The notes under the pieces: model-generated
What the model saw: only the letters and a program-made list of their open reading frames with translations
Told to the model about the DNA's origin: nothing
Database searches by the model: none
Source: an uncultured Sulfurovum sp.
GTDB lineage: Bacteria > Campylobacterota > Campylobacteria > Campylobacterales > Sulfurovaceae
Length of the DNA stretch: 64,000 nt
Reading direction: 5' to 3'
Assembly (NCBI GenBank): GCA_902727915.1
Contig: CACVAU010000063.1
Location: 1-64,000 of the forward strand
Part shown: positions 23,275-33,314 of the stretch, in pieces
How positions within the stretch are numbered: the first letter of the stretch is position 1
Layout of the letters: each line of letters opens with the position of its first letter
Position numbers and translations under genes: made by a program

Positions 23275-26200
23275 ATGCATTATTTTATTTATTTATTGGG
23301 TTTATTATTTTTTATGGCATGTTCTTCTAACATTCCCAAAGTAAGTTCTGTGAACCAATCAGTGAACCAAGAACTTACAGTAGCTAAAGAAAAAAAGAGC
23401 TATGACCTCAGTCGAATGTATGACGGACATACTTTTAATGTGTATGTCAATGGACAAAAAGTACGCTTTAATGACTCTTTTGCTGAGCTAAGAATTCCTG
23501 AAAATTATTTAGGTTCTAGCAAATCAATTCAGTGGCATTTGCTCAATAGTACCATGCGTAATATTAGGATTCGTATTGAGGCGATTGACAATTTAAATAG
23601 TTACATTGGCTATTTAAAACCAGATGCTTTTGAAGCTTCTGTTTTTCCTCTTCAAAAAATACATTTAAATTCCCAGACAATTCAAGATGTACGTGATAAT
23701 GTTTTAGTGAATGGTTTTCCAATGTTGACCCAAATTAATCTTTTAGAAAACCAGCAGCTACCAGCAGGTGAGTATATTTTAAAAGTTACTGTTAAAGGTA
23801 GAGAGAGTTGGGACAGTAAGAAGATTTATTTTAAGGTGGAAGAGGCTAGAAAGAAGGTCGAAACACGAGGGGCTTTTGCTCCTTTTTCTTGGTATGTTTT
23901 GCCAATTGGGAAACATCAACATAAGCTTGCTAAACCATTGAAAACACAGAAAAATTTGAGTATCCAAGATGAGAATAAAGTCAAAAAATTAACCGAGTTT
24001 ATTTACTATCATAAACAAAAAAGAGATTTTTCAAAGGCTTTGATGTATCAAAATAAATTAACAAGTTATTATGAAGAGTTTGAGGGCAAAGAGAGCTTGC
24101 TTATGGCTGATATGTATAATAATAAAGCCCTGTTACATCAAGATTTAGGAGAACATGAAGAAGCTTTAAATTATAATCAAAAATCTTTAGAGATTAAATT
24201 GAAATATTATCCTAAACAGCATGATGCCATCTCAACCAATTATGACAACATGGGGGTAGTCTATTACAGTTTGGGTCAATATGCAGAAGCCATTAAGTTT
24301 TTGAAAAAATCTTTAGCCATTCGCGAAGAGTATTTTCCTAAAAAAGATGCGTCTTTAGCAGATAGCCATAACAACCTTGCCATTGTATTTGCAGACATTG
24401 GCAACCATAAAGAGGCATTGAGAGCGCTAAAAAAAGCGTTATCCATACGCAAAGAAACAGTTGGTGAACAGCATGCTACGACAGCTTCGGTATATAGTGC
24501 TATGGGGGGAGTTTATGAGATTTTAGGGCAGTATAAAAAAGCCATAAAGAGTCATAAAAGGTCCATTGAAATTCATGAACAAGTGTTAAATCATCAGCCT
24601 AAAAATGAAGCTTTGGCATCGGCTTATGGTGGCATGGGAACGTTTTATCATAGACAAGAAAATTATAAAGAAGCCATTGTTTACTATATGAAAATGTTAG
24701 CCATTCGTAAAAGCGTGGTGAAAACCAAGAGTTTGAGCTTGTCAGAAGTTTATAACAATATTGGTGTAAGCTATATGAAGTTAAATGCTTTTGAAAAAGC
24801 CAAAGTATATCTGGAAAAATCAATAGCACTTAAAGAGCGTATTTTAGGGGCTAATAGTAATACTTTACAAGAAGAATATAAGAATTTGGGGTGGCTCTAT
24901 TTTAGAAAGGGTGAATACAAACAAGCTTATGTTTATGCCACAAAATCAGCAGAGATACTTTTAACAAAAAGGGATGGTTTTTTTACGGTTTTGGATGCTT
25001 TGGAGTATGAACATTTTATTAAAAACAATCAAAAACAGATGGATTTGTTGTTTCAATGTACGTATTATCTTGGTGACAGAAAGAGTTATGAAACGTCTTT
25101 TTCTTATTGGTTACGCTATAAAGGGGCGATGTTAGACAATCAAAACCGTATGACAGCACTTTATGCTCAAAAGCATGATGTCAAAATAAAAGAGAAAGTA
25201 GACAAGCTTTTACAACATCAACGCAGTTTATCAAAGCTCTATCAACGTAAAGTTGAAAAGCATAACATAGAGAATTTAGCCTTAGCATTAAAAGAGCATG
25301 AAGAGGAGACACAGAGATTAAAAACAGTGCTTTTTGGGGAGCTTAAACCTTTTAATATGAATTTAAAATCACTGTTGACACATTTAAGTTCTGAACAGCT
25401 GTATGTCGATTTTGCGAGAATAGGGCAACATTATTTTGGTTTTGCCATTGATGCACAAGGCGAGATTTATTTTAGACGTATCTCTATAAAAAATACTAAA
25501 AAAATAGATCAATATGTTTTGTCATTTAGAAAAAAGATGAAAGAAGCCCTACATAAAAGGAAAGAAGACAATAAACAAGAGCTAACAGCACTCTATAATA
25601 TGCTTTTAAAAACATTGTTAGAAAAGTTTGTTACAGACAAAAAAGAGCTGGTTATTTCAGCCGATGGTCTTTTAAGACTTTTACCTTTTGAAGCACTTTT
25701 TTCTACGAAAGAGCAACAATACTTGGTAGAGTATAAACAAGTACAATACATACCCAGTGGAAGAGAATTTGTACGTTTACAAAAAACCAAAAAGAGTGTA
25801 AATAACAATACTAAAGTAGTTGTCTTCGCCGATCCAGATTTTGATGAATTTTTAGTTGTTAACAATAAGGATAGAGAAACAAGAAGTTCTAACAATAGAA
25901 TGTTTCAAATGCATTTTTCAAATTTAAAAGGAACAAAAGAAGAAGCTAAAAGTATTAAGCATATTATGCAAAAACAAAATGTTCTTTCTTATGAAGGTAT
26001 TGAAGCCAATGAGGAAAATCTATTAAAGATTAAACAACCAAAGATTTTACACATCGCAACACATGGATTTTTTATTAAAAGTGAGTTATCAAATCCTATG
26101 CTCAATGCTGGTATTGCTCTTACAGGAGCAAATACTGCTTTAAAACAAGGAAGAGGTGAGGGCGTTGTAACAGCCCTAAAACTTTCAGGTATGGATTTAA

Positions 26201-26496
26201 AAGGAACAGAGTTAGTGGTACTTTCAGCATGTGAGACAGGTTTAACGGCTGTTAATGCACCAGATAGTGTGAGTGTGCTGAGCAAAGCATTTATGCAAGC
26301 AGGAGCAAAATCGGTGATAGCCAGTCTTTGGTCAGTAAGTGATGAGGGTACAAAAAATTTAATGGAACTTTTTTATAAAGAGATAAAACAGGGCTTACCT
26401 TATGCCCAAGCATTAAAAAAAGCTAAAATGAAAATGATAAAACAAGGCGTATCTCCTGCTATTTGGAGTGCGTTTGTTTTGAATGGAGATGAGTGA
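23275..26496 (+). CDS. TPR-CHAT caspase-like lipoprotein
   Basis: 1073 residues. The N-terminus (IYLLGLLFFMACSS) is a lipoprotein signal with Cys at the lipobox, so the protein is probably envelope-anchored. After a beta-rich domain (about 40-200), TPR repeats span about 240-570 (NKALLHQDLGEHEEALNYNQ; NMGVVYYSLGQYAEAIKF and so on). The C-terminal about 370 residues are a CHAT domain with the catalytic pair His930 (HIATHGFF) and Cys986 (LSACETG). CHAT proteases act in bacterial death and defence pathways; here both residues are present. The target is unknown; the divergent XRE regulator may control it. Confidence 0.9.
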   Translation: MHYFIYLLGLLFFMACSSNIPKVSSVNQSVNQELTVAKEKKSYDLSRMYDGHTFNVYVNGQKVRFNDSFAELRIPENYLGSSKSIQWHLLNSTMRNIRIRIEAIDNLNSYIGYLKPDAFEASVFPLQKIHLNSQTIQDVRDNVLVNGFPMLTQINLLENQQLPAGEYILKVTVKGRESWDSKKIYFKVEEARKKVETRGAFAPFSWYVLPIGKHQHKLAKPLKTQKNLSIQDENKVKKLTEFIYYHKQKRDFSKALMYQNKLTSYYEEFEGKESLLMADMYNNKALLHQDLGEHEEALNYNQKSLEIKLKYYPKQHDAISTNYDNMGVVYYSLGQYAEAIKFLKKSLAIREEYFPKKDASLADSHNNLAIVFADIGNHKEALRALKKALSIRKETVGEQHATTASVYSAMGGVYEILGQYKKAIKSHKRSIEIHEQVLNHQPKNEALASAYGGMGTFYHRQENYKEAIVYYMKMLAIRKSVVKTKSLSLSEVYNNIGVSYMKLNAFEKAKVYLEKSIALKERILGANSNTLQEEYKNLGWLYFRKGEYKQAYVYATKSAEILLTKRDGFFTVLDALEYEHFIKNNQKQMDLLFQCTYYLGDRKSYETSFSYWLRYKGAMLDNQNRMTALYAQKHDVKIKEKVDKLLQHQRSLSKLYQRKVEKHNIENLALALKEHEEETQRLKTVLFGELKPFNMNLKSLLTHLSSEQLYVDFARIGQHYFGFAIDAQGEIYFRRISIKNTKKIDQYVLSFRKKMKEALHKRKEDNKQELTALYNMLLKTLLEKFVTDKKELVISADGLLRLLPFEALFSTKEQQYLVEYKQVQYIPSGREFVRLQKTKKSVNNNTKVVVFADPDFDEFLVVNNKDRETRSSNNRMFQMHFSNLKGTKEEAKSIKHIMQKQNVLSYEGIEANEENLLKIKQPKILHIATHGFFIKSELSNPMLNAGIALTGANTALKQGRGEGVVTALKLSGMDLKGTELVVLSACETGLTAVNAPDSVSVLSKAFMQAGAKSVIASLWSVSDEGTKNLMELFYKEIKQGLPYAQALKKAKMKMIKQGVSPAIWSAFVLNGDE

Positions 26497-26620
26497 TGTT
26501 AAGAAAATGATATCAAGACCCAACTTTTTTATTGATATTTTAAGCTTGGTATTCAATAGTGCTTTACGCTCTTTAGAGGATGCCATATATCTACTAAGAA
26601 TCGGAATGTGTCTTTAGTTG
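26497..26620. other. Intergenic stretch
   Basis: Between the CHAT gene and a small leftward gene; no RNA or strong terminator recognised. Confidence 0.3.
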
Positions 26621-26761
26621 TTATTCCACGTCCAACCCCTTAACTTGAACCTTTCCATAAAGTTTTATGCCATTTTTAATACATGGTTTATCCGATGAAT
26701 TAAGTATCATGCTAAACATGGCTATTAAACTCATATATACAATTGTCTTTTTTAAATTCAT
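26621..26761 (-). CDS. Small secreted protein (46 aa)
   Basis: ATG at 26761 follows AGGAGTTAAAAGA, a strong ribosome binding site. The peptide has a basic start, a hydrophobic core (TIVYMSLIAMFSMIL) and a short polar tail with one Cys. No homolog recognised. Confidence 0.5.
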   Translation of the reverse strand: MNLKKTIVYMSLIAMFSMILNSSDKPCIKNGIKLYGKVQVKGLDVE

Positions 26762-26847
26762 TCTTTTAACTCCTTGGTCATTAATTAGTATTTTAATTCG
26801 TTAAGATTCTATCTCTTAACAATACACTAATAAATGGTACATCATTT

Positions 26848-28449
26848 CTAAGCATGCCCCTCAAACACCTCCAAAGCCTCAACTAATTTAGCCTTAACCT
26901 CAGCATCTTCAACCTTATCAATCCACTCACGTAACTCAGCAAAACTCCAATCATCTAAACCAACTCTACTATACTTCTGCTTCCAATGCTCCAAACTAAC
27001 CTCTTTACCATTGGCTAACTCTTGAAATATCTTTAACATCTCATATTCAATAAAGCTCTCTTTTTGGTTTTGAAACAGCTCTATATATTTTGCTTCTAAG
27101 TATTCATCAAACAATTGATTTTGGGTTAGTTGAAGTTCAAATAGATTCACATAAGCTAAACTATTCTTTGAGTTAATATTTAAAGCTTCAATAAGTGACT
27201 CTATAGACTTAGAAAAGTTTCCTAAACTATAATAAGTATTTCCCATATTATTATAAGCCTCATCTTTTTTAGGATTGATGGTGACAGCTTTTTCGTAAGA
27301 GGCGATGGCATTGTCATACTCTTGTTTATTATCATAAGCAAGCCCCATATTATTATAAGCCCCATCGTTTTTAGGATTGATGGCTACAGCTTTTTCATAG
27401 GAGGCGATGGCATTGTCATACTCTTGTTTATTATCATAAGCAAGCCCCATATTATTATAAGCCCCATCGTTTTTAGGATTGATGGCTACAGCTTTTTCAT
27501 AGGAGGCGATGGCATTGTCATACTCTTGTTTATTATCATAAGCAATCCCCATATTATAATAAGCCTCATCTCTTTTAGGATTGATGGCGACAGCTTTTTC
27601 ATAAGAGATTATGGCATTGTCATACTCTTTTTTATAATAGTAAACATTCCCCATATAGAAATAAGCATCATCGTTCTTAGGATTTATTTCTATAGAACTT
27701 TCAAAATAGTTTAGTGCTGTATTTAAATTATCCTCATTATAAGATTTAATCCCTAGTTGATAATAATCATCTGATGTTAAAGCTCTCTCTTCTTTAGCTT
27801 TTATCTCTTTTATCGTCTCATCCGAAACCTTTTTAGGCTCCTCTACTAACTTTGAAAACTTATCTTTGCTTTTTTCCATATCAGATACATGATTATCTGC
27901 CATATCTTTTGCTTCATGCATATCAGATAATAAAGAGTTTGCCATCTTTTCTGCTTTAGAAATATGCTTCTTTAATTCAGGTAAGATATTTTTTTCAAGT
28001 TCATCTTCCATTTTTTTATGCAATACTTCATTTGCATCTGACTTTATCCATTCCTCTATTGCATTTTGTGCTGCTTCTATTGCATCTTTATTTGACTTCC
28101 AAAAGACTGCAAAAAGAATAAAAGTAATTAGCACACCCCATGCAACAAGATAAAAGTTTATATCTTCTATTCTTTTATCTTGTGACGATACAAGTAGACT
28201 TTGTTCTTTCATCTTAGAATCATATGAACTCTTTTCAATACGATACTCATATTGAGTCTTTTTTAATCTCTCTACTTCTTTTTTAAGATTTTCAATATAG
28301 ATTTTTTGTTCTACTAATTTTTCCTTAAGCTCTGAGTGACTTTTTTCTACTGTATCGAGCCTTGGTGTATTTCCTGCAAAAATATACGTACTTAAAGTAA
28401 AAAGCAGAAGAAGATATTTAAAAATTTGATTTGTATTTTGTAATGTCAT
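26848..28449 (-). CDS. Membrane-anchored TPR protein
   Basis: 533 residues. N-terminal hydrophobic signal (YLLLLFTLSTYIFAG), a coiled coil (about 35-90), a second membrane helix at about 92-115 (LVAWGVLITFILFAVFW), another charged helical region, then TPR repeats from about 225 to 430. Four of the TPR units are almost identical (YDNKQEYDNAIASYEKAVAI...). A helical C-terminal domain of about 100 residues follows. Probably a scaffold at the inner membrane; partners unknown. Confidence 0.8.
   Translation of the reverse strand: MTLQNTNQIFKYLLLLFTLSTYIFAGNTPRLDTVEKSHSELKEKLVEQKIYIENLKKEVERLKKTQYEYRIEKSSYDSKMKEQSLLVSSQDKRIEDINFYLVAWGVLITFILFAVFWKSNKDAIEAAQNAIEEWIKSDANEVLHKKMEDELEKNILPELKKHISKAEKMANSLLSDMHEAKDMADNHVSDMEKSKDKFSKLVEEPKKVSDETIKEIKAKEERALTSDDYYQLGIKSYNEDNLNTALNYFESSIEINPKNDDAYFYMGNVYYYKKEYDNAIISYEKAVAINPKRDEAYYNMGIAYDNKQEYDNAIASYEKAVAINPKNDGAYNNMGLAYDNKQEYDNAIASYEKAVAINPKNDGAYNNMGLAYDNKQEYDNAIASYEKAVTINPKKDEAYNNMGNTYYSLGNFSKSIESLIEALNINSKNSLAYVNLFELQLTQNQLFDEYLEAKYIELFQNQKESFIEYEMLKIFQELANGKEVSLEHWKQKYSRVGLDDWSFAELREWIDKVEDAEVKAKLVEALEVFEGHA
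27241..27650 (-). repeat. 102-bp tandem repeats coding for TPR units
   Basis: Four consecutive 102-bp units, each one 34-residue TPR. The second and third are identical or nearly so over about 100 bp; the outer ones have a few changes. This suggests recent expansion by slippage or recombination. Confidence 0.85.
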
Positions 28450-28542
28450 CTGAAAATCCCTATTTTCTTTTGTCCATTTTACTAAAATAAACTAGACAAT
28501 AGCTTTTAGCTACTTTATTTCTAAACATCAAACTTTAATAAT

Positions 28543-28944
28543 CTAAACCCAATTATCTAACGCTAAACCTTCAACCCGAAGAAACTCTTTAGTATTATTA
28601 GTAACCAATACCAAGTCCAAAGCAAGTGCATGACCAGCTATTTGCATATCCATGTTTCCAATGACTTGACCTTTTTTTTCTAAGTAAGCCCTAATTTTTC
28701 CATACTCTACAGAAGCTTCATAGTCATAATCTACTATTTCAAAAGGCATTAAAAAATCTTGTATGGCTCTTAAGTTTTTTTCTACAAACTGACTTTTAAA
28801 AGCTCCATACATTAACTCTGAAACAGTTATGCTAGAGATACATAGCTCACCAATTTCAAATTCTCTAAACTTTGCTTTAACACTTTTGGGTTTGTTTTTA
28901 ATAATATAAATACAAATATTCGTATCTAACATCATTCTACTCAA
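28543..28944 (-). CDS. vapC: VapC-type PIN-domain toxin
   Basis: 133 residues, a PIN-domain RNase. Acidic active-site residues are visible in MMLDTNICIYII, ISSITVSELMYG and VIGNMDMQIAGHALAL; the closing VTNNTKEFLRVEGL is typical of VapC. Such toxins cut tRNA or rRNA. It overlaps the antitoxin gene by 4 bp. The proximity of many RNA repair genes is notable but may be coincidental. Confidence 0.92.
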   Translation of the reverse strand: MSRMMLDTNICIYIIKNKPKSVKAKFREFEIGELCISSITVSELMYGAFKSQFVEKNLRAIQDFLMPFEIVDYDYEASVEYGKIRAYLEKKGQVIGNMDMQIAGHALALDLVLVTNNTKEFLRVEGLALDNWV

Positions 28945-29180
28945 AATAAATCCTCACGTTCTTGTGTAGGTTGAACTCTTGTCTCCATAAAGTCATCTGA
29001 AAAATCATCAAGACCATCAAACATTTTATCCCAAACGGTAGTGTCTGACTTAGGGATAAGTACAACCATTCCATTTATTTTTTTAATGAAAACCTCTTTT
29101 AAATTCTCAAATCTAAACTCTTTTGGTAATCGCACAGCTTGACTTTGACCATTTTGAAATAATTTTGCAGTAGCTAACAT
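28941..29180 (-). CDS. vapB: VapB-type antitoxin (AbrB/SpoVT fold)
   Basis: 79 residues with the swapped-hairpin AbrB start (LATAKLFQNGQSQAVRLPKEFRF) and a C-terminal toxin-binding tail (WDKMFDGLDDFSDDF). It neutralises VapC and should repress the operon through the perfect inverted repeat at 29201-29230. Confidence 0.9.
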   Translation of the reverse strand: MLATAKLFQNGQSQAVRLPKEFRFENLKEVFIKKINGMVVLIPKSDTTVWDKMFDGLDDFSDDFMETRVQPTQEREDLF

Positions 29181-29200
29181 AGTAAACCCCTTAAGATTAA

Positions 29201-29230
29201 AATAGTATATATATTAAAGTATATACTATT
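29201..29230. promoter_or_regulatory. vapBC operator
   Basis: Perfect inverted repeat AATAGTATATA ... TATATACTATT with an 8-bp spacer, 20 bp upstream of the vapB start. AbrB-type antitoxins bind such sites. Confidence 0.65.
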
Positions 29231-29248
29231 TACTCTAAAATGTCAAAT

Positions 29249-32200
29249 TTATACTTTTTCTTTTTTCAAAACCACATAATAAACAGCAGGTATAACAAAC
29301 AAAGTCAACACAGCCGAAGAGACAACCCCACCTATCATCGGAGCAGCAATCCGTTGCATCACTTCAGACCCTACCCCGTCAATGTACATAATAGGCAACA
29401 AGCCACCTAAAATAGAAAATACCGTCATAAGTTTAGGACGTACCCTTAAAACAGCACCTTCATAGATGGCTTCTTTTAGATTTTCTTTGGTTCGTTTAAC
29501 AACTTTCTGAACAGCCTCTTCAAGATAGATTATCATAACAATAGCCGTTTCAGCTGCTACCCCAATAAGCGATAAGAAACCAACCACAACAGCAATGGAA
29601 AAGTTAAAATCTAGCATGTCTAAATAGATAATTCCACCCACAGCTGCAAACGGTAAAGTGAAAAATACGATGAGTGCATTTTGAATGCTATTTAGCCCCA
29701 AGTAAATTAATATAAAGGTAATAAATAAGGTAATAGGCACAATAAAATTTAAACGCTCCATGGCAGACTCTAAATACTCACTCTCCCCTGCCCACTCATA
29801 GTAGTAACCTGTGGGAAACTCTAAACCTTCTAAAAGCTTCATTCCCTCTTTTTTGTAAACTTGTGAAGTCGTTCCTTGATTTGGTGTGATGTAAATGAAA
29901 ATTACTTTTTTTCCTTTTTCAGACTTTAACACAGAAGGTGCTTCTTCATAATATAAGTGTGCAAACGTCTCTAAAGGAGTATAGCCATAAGGCGTTTTAA
30001 TACGTATACTACCGATGCTTGTTAAGTCTGAACGCTTTGACTGCTCATAACGTACTGAAATGGGGTAACGTTTTATGCCATCATAAAGTGTTGCTACCTG
30101 CATGCCCCCAACACCATTAGAAATGGTGTCAAGTATTAAGTTCTTCGTTATTCCATATTCGGCTATTTTCTCATCATTTAAATCAATATTTAAATAATAC
30201 CCAGCATTAGCTTTGTCTGCAAAAACAGACTGTGTTCCTCCATAATTTTTCAGTCGTTGTTCTATCTTTTGGGCTTGAATGGCTAACTCTTCATTACTGT
30301 CTCCATAAAGCTTAATGCCTAAAGGTGTTCTAATACCTGAAAGCAACATGTCAATTCGTCCACGAATTGGGTATGTCCATGAGTTGGTTAAACCTTTTAT
30401 CTGTAACTTCTCTTCCATCTCATTCATTAACTTCTCATACGTCATTCCCTCTCGCCATTCACTCTCTGGCTTAAAAGTAATAATGGTTTCTATCATCGAA
30501 AGGGGTGCTGGGTCAGTGGCTGTGTCTGCGCGTCCAGCTTTACCAAAGACCGTTTCTACTTCTGGAAAGTTCTCTTTTATGATTTTGTCTGTTTTTTGCG
30601 TTAACTCTTTTGCCATGTCAATCCCAATTCCGTAAGGAGTTACAGGCATGTACATGTAAGTTTGTTCATTGAGTGGTGGCATGAACTCCCACTTTTGTTG
30701 TTGGTAAAGCCACACCCCATAAGCAATAACTCCTATCAACACAACAGGCATAACAAAACGTAACCACAACACCCCTTTAAGCAATGGAGAGTAGAGCCAA
30801 ATAAAGAAACGGTTTAACCAGTTTCTACGTTCATCTAAAATCTTACCTCGAACCAGATAGACCATAAGAATAGGCACAAGCGTAATGGAGATAATCGCTC
30901 CTGTTAACATGGCAAAAGTTTTAGTATATGCCAAAGGTTTAAACAAAGCACCCTCTTGACCTGAGAGTGCAAAGATAGGTAGAAATGAAACCACTATAAG
31001 AATTAACGCGAAAAAGATGGGTCGACCAACTTGTTTGGCTGCGTCTAAAATAATTTTTGTTCGTGCTTCACCTTTCAAGTTTTCACCACCATTGGCTTGT
31101 AATTTTTTATGTACATTTTCTACCATGACAATGGAAGCATCTATCATCGCTCCTATGGCAATGGCGATTCCCCCAAGCGACATAATGTTAGACTCAACCC
31201 CTGCCCACTTCATGAGTAAAAAAGTAATGGCTATTGTCAGAGGTAGCGTAATAATAATAACTAGGGCTGAACGAAAATGTAAAAGGAACATTAAAACAAT
31301 GACTAAAACAACAACTGACTCTTCTAAAAGTGTGGTCGTTAAAGTCTTAATTGCTTTCGTAATTAAATCAGATCTATCATAAGTCGTTATTAAATCCACA
31401 TCAGCCAATTTTACTTTTTCTAACTTCTCTTTTATCTCTTGAATGACAGCGTAAGCATTCTCTTTATAACGAACAACAACAATGCCCCCTACCACTTCCC
31501 CTTCACCATTTAAGTCAACCATACCACGGCGATAGCTTGGAACCATGTCAACAGTTGCGACATCAGAGATTTTAAGAGGTTTACCATGGTAATGGTTGTT
31601 AATGACTATGTCGGCTAAATCTTCTGCATTTTTTGCATAGCCATTGGCTTGGACTATCTGTTCGTATCCATTCTCTAAGATAATCCGACCACCACGGTCT
31701 TCGTTATTGGCTTTGATGGCTTTAGTCACTTCTTGAATGGTTAAGCCTTGTTCTACTAACTTTTGCTCGTTAATGGTAATTTGATAATTTTTTTCAAACC
31801 CCCCGACTGTTGCGACTTCTGACACACCATTGATGCCTAACAATGCGTATTTATAGTAGTACTCTTGCAGGTCATAAAGTTCTGAAAGGTCTTTTGTTTT
31901 AGATGTTAAAGCATACTCATACACCCACCCAATTCCTGTGGCATCCGGTCCCATTTTTATCTGTGCTGATTTTGGAATGGTAGGTAGAAGTTCATTAATT
32001 TTCTCGGCAACTCGGTCACGTGAAAAATAGATGTCATGTCCCTCTTCAAAGATGACATAAACCAAAGCATTTTCAAAAGAAGAAAAAGCCCGAACGGTTT
32101 TGGCTCCTGCTACGGACATCAGAGCATTGGTAAGTGGATAAATAATCTGATCTTCAATGAGTTGAGGTGACTGCCCTTGCCATTTAACCGAGACTATAAT

Positions 32201-32338
32201 TTGTGGAGGTGTTAAGTCAGGTAAAGCATCCAATGGGGTATTTTTAATTGCCCAAAATGAGCCTAGTAAAAGAAGTATGGTTGTAGCCATAACCAGAAAG
32301 CGATTACGCCATGAGAAGTTAATGATGTTTTCTATCAT
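29249..32338 (-). CDS. CusA/CzcA-type heavy-metal RND efflux pump
   Basis: 1029 residues from ATG 32338 (MIENIINFSWRNRFLV), just 1 bp after the stop of the adaptor gene, so the longer frame start is not needed. Typical RND architecture: TM1, two large periplasmic loops and TM helices. The proton-relay Asp is in GGIAIAIGAMIDASIVMVEN, which is diagnostic of the HME (heavy-metal) subfamily. It should export Cu(I)/Ag(I) or Zn/Co/Ni from periplasm or cytoplasm; the Cus-like partners make copper/silver most likely. Confidence 0.92.
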   Translation of the reverse strand: MIENIINFSWRNRFLVMATTILLLLGSFWAIKNTPLDALPDLTPPQIIVSVKWQGQSPQLIEDQIIYPLTNALMSVAGAKTVRAFSSFENALVYVIFEEGHDIYFSRDRVAEKINELLPTIPKSAQIKMGPDATGIGWVYEYALTSKTKDLSELYDLQEYYYKYALLGINGVSEVATVGGFEKNYQITINEQKLVEQGLTIQEVTKAIKANNEDRGGRIILENGYEQIVQANGYAKNAEDLADIVINNHYHGKPLKISDVATVDMVPSYRRGMVDLNGEGEVVGGIVVVRYKENAYAVIQEIKEKLEKVKLADVDLITTYDRSDLITKAIKTLTTTLLEESVVVLVIVLMFLLHFRSALVIIITLPLTIAITFLLMKWAGVESNIMSLGGIAIAIGAMIDASIVMVENVHKKLQANGGENLKGEARTKIILDAAKQVGRPIFFALILIVVSFLPIFALSGQEGALFKPLAYTKTFAMLTGAIISITLVPILMVYLVRGKILDERRNWLNRFFIWLYSPLLKGVLWLRFVMPVVLIGVIAYGVWLYQQQKWEFMPPLNEQTYMYMPVTPYGIGIDMAKELTQKTDKIIKENFPEVETVFGKAGRADTATDPAPLSMIETIITFKPESEWREGMTYEKLMNEMEEKLQIKGLTNSWTYPIRGRIDMLLSGIRTPLGIKLYGDSNEELAIQAQKIEQRLKNYGGTQSVFADKANAGYYLNIDLNDEKIAEYGITKNLILDTISNGVGGMQVATLYDGIKRYPISVRYEQSKRSDLTSIGSIRIKTPYGYTPLETFAHLYYEEAPSVLKSEKGKKVIFIYITPNQGTTSQVYKKEGMKLLEGLEFPTGYYYEWAGESEYLESAMERLNFIVPITLFITFILIYLGLNSIQNALIVFFTLPFAAVGGIIYLDMLDFNFSIAVVVGFLSLIGVAAETAIVMIIYLEEAVQKVVKRTKENLKEAIYEGAVLRVRPKLMTVFSILGGLLPIMYIDGVGSEVMQRIAAPMIGGVVSSAVLTLFVIPAVYYVVLKKEKV

Positions 32339-32339
32339 C

Positions 32340-33314
32340 TTACTCTTCTCCGTTAATGACAATGTCCGAGTCAATTAAGAACAAGGAGTTGTTTACGACC
32401 TCATCACCTTCTTTTAAGCCTGAAAGAATCTGAAATTCAGTACTTGAAACCCTTTTTGCTTTAATAACTTTACTTTTATATTCACCTTCATACTCACCCA
32501 AAACAAAAACCAAATGTTTATCTCCTTTGGTCACCACAGCTGTTGTGGGTAAGACCAAAGTATTTAGCTTTTGACTAATACTTTTAATGGTCGCATACGA
32601 ATTGGGCTGAATCTTTCCCTCTTTATTGGCTAAAGTAATCCGAAAATCAATGGTCTTATTCACTTTGTCGACAATAGGGTAAACAAAATCTACGCTTGCA
32701 TTATAAACGTTTGCATCTCCATTGAAAGTAACTTGCACCTTTGAACCTTTTTGTATATAAGCACGATCAGCCTCATAAGCTTTCGCCACAATCCATAAAG
32801 AAGAGAGATCAGCCAGTTTATAAACTTCCATTCCTTTTTTAACAGCCGAACCCTCTGTAATGGATTTTTCAATAACAATGCCTGAATAAGGTGAATAGAA
32901 AGGAAGATATTTAGAAGCTCTGTTTGACTTTTTAATCCTATTAATATTACGTTTTGAGACATCATAAAGTTCCAGTTTTGTCTCCATATGTTTCGCCAAA
33001 GAACGACTCACACTTTTCGCTGAAAGAAGTTCTATTTGTGTTTTATACACCTCTGGAGAGTAAATATCAAAAAGTTTCTCACTTTTTTTCACTTTGTCAT
33101 AAATATTAGCAGTTGTTAATCCTTTAATAAATCCATCTTGCGTTAAAGCAATGGTGTAAATGTTCTCATCAATAATTTCGGCATAACCATTATAAGTACG
33201 ACTTTTTTCGATGTGTTTACTAACAACCTTAACCGTTTTTACATTAAAGAGTTGCTCAACAGTTGTTGCCTGCATTACGGTTAACATACTTACGATGAAT
33301 AATAGATTTTTCAT
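32340..33314 (-). CDS. RND periplasmic adaptor (CusB-like)
   Basis: 324 residues with an N-terminal signal (NLLFIVSMLTVMQA), a barrel-sandwich/lipoyl and hairpin region (DKVKKSEKLFDIYSPEVYKTQ), and membrane-fusion-protein beta domains (PFYSPYSGIVIEKSITEGSAVKKG; LWIVAKAYEADRAYIQKGSKVQVTF). It links the RND pump to the outer-membrane channel. It overlaps the TolC-like gene by 4 bp. Confidence 0.9.
   Translation of the reverse strand: MKNLLFIVSMLTVMQATTVEQLFNVKTVKVVSKHIEKSRTYNGYAEIIDENIYTIALTQDGFIKGLTTANIYDKVKKSEKLFDIYSPEVYKTQIELLSAKSVSRSLAKHMETKLELYDVSKRNINRIKKSNRASKYLPFYSPYSGIVIEKSITEGSAVKKGMEVYKLADLSSLWIVAKAYEADRAYIQKGSKVQVTFNGDANVYNASVDFVYPIVDKVNKTIDFRITLANKEGKIQPNSYATIKSISQKLNTLVLPTTAVVTKGDKHLVFVLGEYEGEYKSKVIKAKRVSSTEFQILSGLKEGDEVVNNSLFLIDSDIVINGEE

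Noticed and set aside
27241..27650. CRISPR array
   Set aside because: The repeats are in frame, have no spacers and encode TPR units.
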